Assembly: GCF_029873635.1 (NCBI RefSeq)
Contig: NC_080422.1
Coordinates: forward strand, 4,568,001-4,632,000
DNA: 64,000 bases
Origin: Malania oleifera
Lineage: Eukaryota > Streptophyta > Magnoliopsida > Santalales > Ximeniaceae
Reading direction: 5' to 3'
Part shown: piece by piece, positions 25,801 to 37,927 of the stretch
Numbering within the stretch: position 1 is the first letter of the stretch
Layout: the number at the start of each line of letters is the position of its first letter
The notes under the pieces: generated by a model
Told to the model about the DNA's origin: nothing
Seen by the model: the letters and a program-made list of their open reading frames with translations, nothing else
Database searches by the model: none
Position numbers and translations under genes: made by a program

Positions 25801-28800
25801 GGGGGGGTTTGGTCTCACATAACCCTAAATTTTGAAAATGTAAAGTAGAAAGAGAAACAATGGATAAAAGTTTTGATTGATTGTAACGAGTAAATTCAAA
25901 GATAACCTTTCCTTTGAAGGTTAGGATTGGGGAAAAGTCAACATCAAAATATCTTACTTAAATTAAAAGTTAGATGGGGTGCATAAGAATATTGATTGAG
26001 TTTTGAATCAATAGAAATTGTGGTCCCAGTCCCATGATTGAAGTTAAATAGTTCAATGCTGACAGGTTGAGAATATCTTGATTGACATAAGATTTTAATG
26101 GAGGTTGAAGGCAACTAATTATTAATGAATTTTAAAAGTCTCTTCATTGGCGATCAGAGTTTAAATATCATTGAAGTCAATAATTGATGAAGGTTTAAAA
26201 ATCTTCTGATTGATAATAAGGGTTTTAATGATTGAAGTCAACCCTTATATGGGAGATTTGAAAATCTCCTGATTGTCAATGAGGATTTTAATGGGCTATT
26301 GAGTCAACTCTTTAATGGGATTTGAAAATCATTGATAGTCAATCAAAGTATTAATGATCAATTGAGTCAACCCTTAAATGGAAAATTTAAAAATCTTTTG
26401 ATTGCTAATCAAAGTTTTAATGGTTGATTGAGTCAACTCTTTAATGAAGGATTTGAAAATCATTGATTATTAATCAGGGTTTTCATGATTGGTTGAGCCA
26501 ACCCTTAAATAGGAGATTTGAAGATTTCCTAATTGCCAATCAAGGTTTTAATGATTGATTGAGTCAACTCCTTAATCGGATTTAAAAATTATTAATTGTT
26601 AATCAAGGTTTTAATAGTTTATTGAGTCAACCCTTAAATAGGAGATTTGAAAGTCACCTAATTGTCCATCAAGGTTTTAATGATTGATTGAGTCAACTCT
26701 TTAATAGAGGCTTTGAAAGTCATTGATTCTTAATCATGGTTTTAATGGTTGTTCGAGTCAACCTTTAAATAGGAGATTTGAAAATATTATGATTGTCAAT
26801 CAAGGTTTTACTGGCTGATTGAGTCAATCTTTTAATAGAGGATTTGAAAATCATTGATTGTCAATTAGGGTTTTAATGGTTGATTGAGTCAACCCTTAAA
26901 TAAAAAGTTTGAAAATCATTTATTGTCAATAAGGGGTTTTAAATGGTCGATTGAGTCTCTTTGGTTGGACAATCAATTATTAGGAGAAAGAAGGTCCCTC
27001 TTTTGGGCCATTCGGTGAAGCATCAATGTCTAAGAGTTCAAACAACATGACTAAAAACCCTAATTGTCAATCAGGAGATTTTTAAATTTCTCATTTAAGG
27101 ATTGACTCAATCAACCATTAAAAACCTAATTGACAATCTATAATTTTCAAATCTTCCATCAAAGAGTTGACTCAATCAACCATCAAAACTTTAATTGGCA
27201 ATCAGGAGATTTTTAAATTTCTTATTTAATGGTTGACTCGATCAACCATTAAAACTCTGATTGACAATCAATGATTTCCAAATCCTCCTCTAAAGAGTGA
27301 ATCAACTATTAAAACCTTGATTGGCAATAAGGAAATTTTCAAATCTACTATTTAAGGGTTGACTCGATCAACCATTAAAACCCTAATTGACAATCAATGA
27401 TTTTCAAATCCTTCATTAAAAGGTTGCCTCAATCAACCATTAAAACCTAATTCACAATCATGAGATTTTCAAATCTCCTATTTAAGGGTTGGTTCAATTA
27501 ACCATTAAAACCCCAATTGACAATCAATGAGATTTGAAAATCTCTTAGTTGTCAATCAAGGTTTTAATGGTTGATTGAGTCAACTCTTTAGTGGAGACTT
27601 TGAAATTATTGATTCTCAATAAGGGTTTTAATGGTTGATCGAGTCAACATTTAAATAGGATATTTGAATTTAGTGGATGATTGAGTCGACTTTTTAATGG
27701 AGAATTTGAAAATCATTGATTGTCAATAAGGGTTTTAACGGTTGATTGAGCCAAACCTTAAATAAAAAAATTTGAAAAAAATTAATTATTTCAATAAGGG
27801 TTTTTAAATGGTCGATTGAGTCTCTTTGGTTGGGCAATTAATTATTTGGAGAAAGAAGGTCCCACTTTTGGGCCATTCAGTGAAGCATCAATGTCCAAGA
27901 ATTCAAACAACATGACTTAAAACCCTAATTGTTAATTAGGAGATATTTAAATCTCTCATTTAAGGATTGATTCATTCAACTATTAAAAACCTAATTGATA
28001 ATCAATAATTTTTAAATCTTCCATTAAAGAGTTGACTCAATCAACCATTAAAATCTTAATTGACAATCAGGAGATTTTTAAATCTTTTGTTTAAGGGTTG
28101 ACTCGATCAACCATTAAAACTCTGATTGACAATCAATGATTGACATTAAGTTTTAATGGAGGGTTGAAGTCAACCAATTATTAACGAATTTGAAAAGTCT
28201 TTTAATTGGCAATCGATGTTTAAATGTGGTTGAAGTCAATCATTGATGAAGGTTTAAAAATCTCCTAATTGATAATTGGAGTTTTAATGATTGAGGTTAA
28301 CCCTTACATGGGAGATTTGAAAATCTCCTGATTGTCAATTAAGGTTTTAATGGGCTATTGAGTCAACTCTTTAATGAGATTTGAAAATCATTGATTTTTA
28401 ATTAGAGTTTTAGTGATTAATTGAGTCAACCCTTGAATAGGAGATTTAAAAATCTCAAAATTGCTGATCAAGGTTTTAATGGTTTGATTAAGTCAACTCT
28501 TTAATGCAGGATTTGAAAATCATTGATTGTCAATTAGGGTTTTAATGGTTGATTGAGCCAACGCTTAAATAGGAGATTTGAAAATCTCTTGATTGTCAGT
28601 TAGGGTTTTAATAAGCTATTGAGTCGGCTCTTTAATGAGATTTGAAAATCACTGATTGCCAATTAGGGCTTTAGTGATTGATTGAGTCAACCCTTAAAGA
28701 GGAGATTTGAAAATCTTCTGATTGTTGTTGAAGGTTTTAACGGTTGATTGAGTCAACCCTTTAATGGAGGATTTGAAAATCATTGATTGTCAATTAAGAT

Positions 28801-31800
28801 TTTAATGGTTGATTGAGTCAACCCTTAAATAGGAGATTTGAAAGTTATTGATTCTTAAAATGGGGTTTTAAATGGTGGATCGAGTCTATTTGGTTGGGCA
28901 ATCAATTATCATGAGAGGGAGATTTTTGACTTTTGAAAAAGGGAAAGTTTCATTTGGAATATGGTACTTGATAGGGAGGTTTTTTTTTTTTTTTTCCCTA
29001 AAATCTACTAAATTCATCATTGTTCAAAGAAAGAGCCAATTCCAATGGTCTTTTGAGGAGGGGAATTCCAAATTTGTCCTAAGAATCTTGGTCCTATGGT
29101 GCAAGCATCGACTCTTGCTTACCCATGCGGGCTTAAGGGAGAGTGCTTTTCCTTGCCTTGGGTTGAGAAGGAAGAGGTCACCATACGGTGAGATCTCCCT
29201 TATCACCCCATTAATAGCCGAGTTGAAAAATTCAGAGGCCCACATGGGGATGACTAAGATGAATTAACTTAGCGTAAGAGCCAATTGAATCTACTAATCA
29301 TCAATCACACAAACACTCAAATCATACTTAAGCCATGCAAAAAAATACCATCAATGTGTACCTTGGTTACATTCGAGCTTTAATGAGGCCTTAAACCCCA
29401 CATGAATGAGAGATCTTCCCAAATCAAACAAGAATCATTAATTCTGAATACAACCCAAGCCATCAAAATAAGAAGCCTTATCAAGGGCTTATTATCTTTC
29501 CTAGCCATCTCTTTTTCATGCATTCATGAAGATCAAATGAGCATCAAATTAGAAAAAAATCAAGAAGATAAAAGTGATTTTTATAAGAGAAACAATGAAA
29601 AATAAGCACGCAAATTTAAATTAAGAAATTAACACCCTTTTTCCAAACATTCGTATAAGAAATTAAAAGAGGACTCAATAAGACTAGTCCTAAGGAGATG
29701 GAAGAAAATCATTAAGGCAAATAAATTGCATTCTAAATGATCCAAACAAAGGAAGCCATCAAAACCAGCCCAAAGGGGTAGTTTGCATGGGCTGATTGGG
29801 CCTTCCTTCTCACCATGCTAGTGTTTCACGTGAAACCCTAGCCGCCACCCAAACAATGGCCGAGAGAACTCAGCTGCTGCCGCAGGCAAACCACAGCCCC
29901 ACAGCTTCCTTCTTCACCTTCTACTCACACACATTCACGGCTAGGGTTTCCAGCTCATAACCCCTTTTTACCTTTTATTTGCCATGAGCAACAGCTAAAA
30001 AAACCAATTGCAGCAGCTGCAACTTGCAGGTGCTGCTACAATTGCTAATCCTTTACACACTACCTCACGTGCACGGCTAGGGTTTTAATTAAAACCCTAG
30101 CAGCCAGCTGTTGCACACACCTACGTACTCTCATAGCTAATACCCATACCCCCCATCACGTCATCCTCCTTGAAGTAGACCAATAGCCGAAGCTGGGTCG
30201 TAGCCCCCTCAACTTGCAGCCTCAACAACCTCTTTGCTGCTGCTGTGTGCCTCAAACCTGAACTAGAACAGCACAACTATTGCTGCTGCTGTCAAACCAT
30301 GCTGGGGCCAAACTCTAGAAACTGATAAGCCATGCATATTGCGTGCGTGTGAGTGAGTGAATGAAAGGGTGCGTGTGTGTTTGATCAAAAGGGGCACAAC
30401 CATGGATGCCTATTCATGGAGCTTCACTAAAGAGATTAAAAAAAGATAATATGAATACATATTAAAAAAAAAGGGGTACAAGACGATAGGAAGCTTACCT
30501 TGATGAGTTCCTTGAAGTTTCACCGATAACTTCAAGAATGCGTAGCCTCCTCTCCTTCCTTTCTTTCCTCTCTCTTGTTTTCTCCTCTCTTGGTTGTGCC
30601 TCTCCTCCTCTTTTCTTGTGTACTTCATCTTAGGTTGGCCATGCAAGGCCCCCTAGGGTTCGTGAGTTCTTTTTTTCTCCCTCCCCTCTCTTTTCTCTCA
30701 CCTTTTTATTTTTATGTCTTGACCCCTTTTTTCAATTATGTGGCAGTACAAGACCCCATTTCTTATATTCTCTCTCTCTCTCTCTCTCTCTCTTTTCTTT
30801 TTTTACGTACGCTCTCTTCCCCCTCCCCCCTTGTTCTGTGCTCTCCCCTAGCTCCCCTTCCTATTTATAGGCAAGAAGGAGCTAGGGCTTCTCTTAAAAA
30901 TCTGAAGGATAGTTACTTCCTTACCCTTTAGAACCCTTGGGAGTGCTTATGAAGCCCTGTAGGCCCAACAGGGGCCCATTTAACCTGAATAAAAATCCTT
31001 CTGACCTTCAATGAGGCTTCGAGAAGCCCCGAGCCATAGTTAAAGCCCCCTTAAGCATCTCTTAAGCCCGCTAATTACTGTAAAAGACCCCTGGATCAAA
31101 ATTGGGCATAGACAGTTGTCCCTCTTTGACTAATGTCTTCGTATGAAGGCATTAGATAAAGAAAAAAGTGTGCCATTTTGACCAACCAAAGCCAAGCAAA
31201 ACCACAAGCAAGTAAGGATGTGTCACTCATAAGGATCTGCGACCTATGTTGAATGAAACAAGAATATAATAGCCTAGATGAAGGTAAACTCAAAAAACTA
31301 AAAGTGTGTGAAATTGGGAGCCATTACATGTGCTAGGGTGAGACACACATAAAAAAATTGGAAGACAGGAGCCATTACATGCGCTTGGGCAAGATTCTAT
31401 GTGCAGAAAGTGTGAAAATGGAAGCTATTATATGCGTCGAGGCGAGATCCGTGTGAAAAAACTGGAAGTTAGGAGCCATTACATGCACTCGGGCAAGACC
31501 TAGTATAAAAATCTTGAGATCAGGAGCCATTATATGCAGTTGGGCAAGACCTTATGTACAAAAGTGTGTGAAAGCAAGAGTCATTACTTGTGCTAGGACT
31601 AGACTTGTGTGAAAAAAAACTGGAAGCCAAGAGTCATTACATCCGCTTGGGCAAGACCTAGTATAAAAATCTAGAAATGGGAAGCCATTACATGCACTTG
31701 GGCAAGACTCGGCGTGTAAAAAGTGTGGAAGCAAGAGCCTTTACATGCGCTAAGGCAAGACTTGTGTGTGAAAATTGGAAATCTTGAGCCATTGCATGCG

Positions 31801-34800
31801 CTTGGGCAAGACCTCGTATAAAAATTTGAAAATCGGGAGCCATTACATGCACTTGGGCAAAACTTGATGTGCAAAAGCATGTGAAAATGAGAGCCATTAC
31901 ATATGCTAAGGTAAAACCCGCGTGAAGAATTTGGAAGCCAAGAGTTGTTACATGCACTTTGACAAGACTTTGTATAAGAATCTAGAAATTGGGAGCCATT
32001 ATATGCGCCTGGGCAAGGCCCGATGTGCAAAAGTATGTGAAAACAGGAGCCATTACATGTGCTAGGATAAGACCCACATGAAAAAAATGAAAAGCCAGGA
32101 GCCATTACATGCGTTTGGCAATACCTGGTATAAAAATCTGAAGTTTGGGAGCCATTACATGCTCTTGGGAAAGAATAGATGTGCAAAATGTGTACATAAG
32201 CTGAAATTATTTACACATGCTGACAAAGTATGTATTCACAAGAATTTTCATGTTTCAAATGCTAACAAAATACATATCAACTGGACTCAGGCTATTTTTT
32301 CTTGTTTTAGCAAATTCCCCATTGCTCTGATCCGCATACCTCAAAAATTGATGGGCAAACATTGTTTTGAGAACCTTTCTAGAGCCATGGACTTTCCATA
32401 CACAACTTTTTCCAAGTATGAGTAATGGTAAAAAGTATTTGTTAGTTAAAATAAAATGAGCCAAATGGATTTCGAAAAAAAAAAAACTTTTGCAAAAAGC
32501 AACCGACTATAGTATAAGATTCACAATAATTGCACATCATCCCTTGTTCATCACGTTAGGAGAGTACACGATTCTGCTAGGACGTCAATCCAACCTCGGG
32601 ATAACCTTTGCAATAGGAACAAATGTAACTGATAACCTCACCTAAAAAACTGCCCCAATATTGGTAATCTTCATTTTGTTTGTTTTTCTTCTACTTCTTC
32701 TGCCAATATATGGATGAAACCTTTAGCTTCCTTCAGCATGTCCCAGGGTTTGCCTTTGCGGGGGCGACATTGGATGCCGATCCAACTCAGTTGTGCAAGA
32801 AGGGTCACGTGTAAAGGACCTTGTGAGTCGAACAAAACTTTTACATAAAACAACAATCTTATAAAACAACAATCATAGGATGAACTTTTGGGATGAAATG
32901 TGGCCATGGGTTTTGAAATACTCTCAAAAAATGGATTAATAGGTTTAAAACCTCCTTTTCTTCTTGACTGTATTTGACTTCGGTGATTTAGACTGAACCT
33001 ATTGTTTGAGTCACAGGTTGCCTATAGTACCCTTTACAGGGATTAAGTCTTTGTGTAGTTCATCTGCATTGATTTGACTGGAAAGAAGATGATAAATCCC
33101 ATTCAAGAGGGCTATATTTTTGGTTGTAATAGGGTTAGGATTTGGGGGTAAAACGAGAAAGGATATAGTAGACTAAAAAATGACTGTTTATGGTGGCTCA
33201 AATGGTCACGAATCACCTTTGTTTCCACTCCTTCGGGGCATTTAGTTTGTCTGACTTTTCTTGCATTCCCTTTTCAACTTTTGGGATATTCTTTATTTTT
33301 TATCAGTTGCTTTCTCAGCCTTTTTTTTTTGGTCAATTCCCATTCTTTTCTTTTTTCTTATTTTTTTTTTTCAAAAACAAAATTGCCCCAGTGTTAAGCA
33401 ACAAGATGTTTTAATGATGCTCAGAGCCAAAGACTGCTCATATTCCTTGATAATACATTCTAGTGTGTCTTCAAAATTAGCTCATGGTTTCTTAACCCAA
33501 CTTATGATGGGATGAAAGGGGTATTTCACGGTTAGAGGTGGAAAAATGGGTCGAAACCCAACGAGTGACTCGTGACCTGCTCGTTAAACGGGTTCGGGTT
33601 TGTACAAGCCAATCCGTTTATAAACCGGTCAACCTGTGGCCCGCCCATTTATTAACAGGTCAAACTGGGTTCAGGACGGGCCACCCGTTGGGTGACCCAT
33701 TTAGTTGGCTCCTATTCCGATTCTATATATAAATCTCATTGTACTGCGGCCAGGAACAATCATAGTAGCAATCTGTTTCTTCACCCCCGCCTTGTCCCAT
33801 TGCGCTGCCACCATGCTACTTGACTAGCCCCAAGGCTCCACGCAGAGCCTCCATCCGGCAGTGTCAGCTGCGGCTACTCCCTTAACTACCAGGACCGCCC
33901 TCTTCTTCCATCAGGTGCTAATCCTCCCTCCTCTGGTTTATCTTTTCTCCTTTTTCTTCATCTTCTTCAAATTCCCAAATAGATTTTCATCTTTAAATAA
34001 ATTTTAACCCCAAATTTGTTTTAATCCCCAAATCAATTTCCAAGCCTGCTGCCGTGAAGGAGATGTCATTGCTTTGAGGGGCTGCTGTCGTGAAGGAGTA
34101 TTGTCATGGTGAAGATTTTCACTCATAAAGAAATAGGGAAAAATTTGGGGAAATCTTTGTTGCCATTGTTGTGAAGAGCTATGCCGTGAACGGTTGCTGT
34201 CGTTGCGGCGATGCAGAATGTTTGTCCTTGTGACGAAGAGTTGTTGTAGCCCTCGAGTTATTCTCTCTCTCTCTCGCGCATGCGCGCACACACACACCCA
34301 AAACACATTCGATTTTGTACCTATAAAATTGATTTAGCGAAATAAAACCCTAGAAATTGATTTAACAATTGGACTTGTGCATGCTGCTATTGAAGTGTGC
34401 GGGTGAGTATGTTTTGGGTTGCTTTGCTGTTTCTTTCCTAAATGTATAAACCAATTTCTAATCTTCAAAATGATTTTCAACCTTGTTTTGCAAATAATTT
34501 CATAAACTGATTTTGCCAAATGTTTTTTTAAACGGGTAACCCATGACCCGCTTGTTTATTAAATGGGTGGGTTAGGGTTTGCATGGCTGTGGTTCGTTTA
34601 GCATCGACCCGTTTACGACCCAGCCTATTTACGACCAGCCCGGACCCAGCCCGCGAACCCGTTTTGCCACTCCTATTCACGGTATGGTGATCTGTTCCTC
34701 CTTATCCCTAGGCAAGGGCAAGCCTTTAAACCTGTATGGATGAATGAGAACCGGTGCTTGGACCATGGGACTGAGGCTCTAAGGGTAAATTTGGAATTCT

Positions 34801-37800
34801 CTGACTCAAAGTATATATATATATTTTCAAAAGATCATTCAAATTGTGTATTTCTTTGGCCGATGATGAGTTTAGTATTTTTTTTTAAAAATCTCTCCAT
34901 TTTTTGTCAAGTATCCATATTAAAAAAGAAACTTCCTTTTTTGAAAGTCAAACATCTTTGTATGATTGATTGCCAATCAAAGAGATCCAATCTTTCCCAT
35001 TCAAACCCTGATTGACAATTAGGAGATTTTCAAATCTCCCATTTAAGGATTGACCTAATCAACCATTAAAACCTCGATTGATAATCAATGATTTTCAAAT
35101 CTCTTATTAAAGAGCTGACTTAATCAACCTTTAAAACCTTGATTGGCAATCAGTAGATTTCAAATCTCTCATTTAAGGGTTTACCCAATCAACTCTTAAA
35201 ACATTGATTGACAATCAAGAGATTTTCAAATCTCCCATGAAAGGGTTGACTCCAATCAATCATTCAATCCCTGATTTGCAATCAGAAGATTTTCAAATCT
35301 CATATTAAGGATTGAATTCAGTTAAATCCTGATTGGTAATAAGGAGATTTTTCAAACCTCATTTAAGGATTGAATCTAATCATCATTAAACTTTGAATAC
35401 CAGTTAAGAGAATTTTCAAAGCTCTTCTCCTTAATTGATTGACTTCAATCACTCAAACCCTAATTGGCAGATAGGAGATTTGAGAAATCCTTCATCAATG
35501 GTTGATTTTAATCACATTGAAACTCTGATCGCCAATTAAGAGAATTTGCAAATCCATTAAGAATTGATTGACTTCAACCCTCCATTAAAGCCCGATTTCA
35601 ATCAGGAGATTTTCAATCCCGTCAACATTGAACTCTCTAACTTCAATCATGGGACCGGGACCACAATTTCCATTAATTCATACTCAATCAATAATCCCAT
35701 GCACCTCATCAAATCCCTTGATTAAAGTAATATATATTGATATCGATTTCCCCTTAATCCTAACTTTCAAATGAAAAGGTCTTCTTTGAAATTTGTTCAT
35801 GGCAAGCAATCAAAACATTTTTCCATCATTTCCTCTTTTACTTTATGTTTTCAAAATTTAGGGTTGCCCAAGGCCAATCCCCTTTTTCAAACAAGAGCAT
35901 GTTAGAGCTTTCAACTTTGGTTTTTGCGCTCTTGGACAATGATACTTCATTGAATGACCTAAAAGGGGAACTTTCTTTCTTTTCAGTTCTTTATTTTTAG
36001 TTAGGACACACCCACACACAGGGGTAACCGTTCTTAGAACTGGTGTTGATAGGGTGTTGGTTGACTAATTTCCCTTAAAATGGTTGGTCCTTCTCCTTCC
36101 TTGAACACAAATGTACTCTCGAATCCTTGTTCTCTGTGTCGTTGACCTTGTAGGGTTTTTTCCTTTTTTTTCCTTAAACAACAAAAATAATAAAGGTAGC
36201 GACTCTGCATTTTTAATCTTTTGCATCTTCTTAGAATCTTTGTCTATCCTTTTTGACTTCCTTGTTTAGGGGATCACCATGCAACACTCCCATTTGTTGG
36301 CACAACATCGGACAAGAATCCAGTGTCAACAATAGTTCTCCCCATTCTTATCTTTGAAATTTTATTTCATTAGTCTAATTTTGAAATTTTTTCACATATA
36401 TATTTGGATTTTGTAAAATATTGACTTCCTGTCATGTTCTACTCGACTACTCCTAGTTTGACAGAAGCTCATTTTCTAATTGTTAGAATTTTGCATCATT
36501 TGTTGTAGCAAACATAGCTTCTAGAGTGTTCTGCACGTCCTTGGGTGCTTTTGTATCTTTGATGTGTTGTAAAATGTCATATTCTAGTGTTACCGCCAGC
36601 ATGTATAGTGCTTTACTATCTCTCACTTTCCATTTCTTCAATTCTTCAACATGGGTGTTGTAGTCTTACTACCACCATCTATCTCCCATAAGTCTTTTTT
36701 TGAGAAAGTAAAATTGCATGCCAATTGCCCAATTATTTTAATTGTTGTGGTTGAGCTTCTTTACATTGCTTGTTGAGGTTGCAATGTGTATCATCATTAC
36801 TTGGTATCAAGAGCCAAGCTTGTCTAGCATTATGCTTGCTTGTGACCGCTTATGTTGTGTGCATGAGATGGGTAATCATCATGTAAATGGTAATGTAGGT
36901 TTTATTCATTGTGTAGGATAATGCGTTAGTAAAAAGATGGGAATATGATTCCTCTGTCATTTTAATGTTTCCTAGTACCAGAGCTAGAGTAGCATAGAAA
37001 ATTCATTAGAGGAGAGTAAGTTTTCATCATTCATTGTAAACCAGTTTTGTATAAGTGTTTAGCCTACTTGACTCCCTTGCTAAACACATGTTACCTACGA
37101 AGGTGTCAATAATGATATGTCGCTTTTCAATTAATTGCATGGCTCATTTATTTTCATGTTTTTTTACTGTTTCCACTTGACTTTGTATTTCATGTTTTTA
37201 AATTTGTTAGTATTGTGAAACCACAATATACTTTGGGCTAACTAGTTAAACAAGAGTGCTATGACTAGTGCCACATGGCAGCCCTTCACAGGGTGTGAAG
37301 AGTTCAGCCTGTTACACTTGATGATGCCCTGCACTTAACTGAGTAAGAGTGGTCCCAAGCCAACTGACTTCACGATACCAGCCTGTGCCCTAGCAGAAAA
37401 AATTTCCTCGTGCCACAATCACTGCAACGGTCGTTGACTGCCAGCTCTGTTGCCTTTTTTTTGGGGACTGCAGGCAGTGGATCGCAACAAAAATTAACTC
37501 TTATATATGAAAACAAATTATGTGCCAACCACATGACACTTGGATTTACTGATTATCAATAAGGCATTCACACTCAACCTCAAAACAAACATACTATTAT
37601 ATTATATACCCCACATTGAAAACCCAACACTGTCATGCATACTCATATACGATACACCTCAGCCACTGCATGCACTTTTTCTCTCTCTCACAGCACAATC
37701 ACACAAGAATTTCTTGCTCTCACTTCCTTTGCACGGTTTCTTCTCTATTGCGCAGCCTACCTGACTTCTCTTACACAACATACACTTGATTTTCTTAGCA

Positions 37801-37886
37801 CAGCAATAATGGAGTCCTTCCCCTTTTGTAGTTACTCAAAATTTTCTAGAATTTCCCATAGATGGCAGCAACAATTATGAAGTTTT

Positions 37887-37927
<41 letters not shown>

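Noticed and set aside
12285-29270. CRISPR array or centromeric satellite
   Set aside because: Units are diverged, lack fixed repeat-spacer order and reverse direction; the organism is a plant. Location inside a gene intron argues against a centromere.
31671-32186. 171-codon open frame on the minus strand with repeated ACNGS-like motif
   Set aside because: It is the translation of the 57-bp minisatellite; units whose period is a multiple of three stay open by chance. No start context, splice or homology support.
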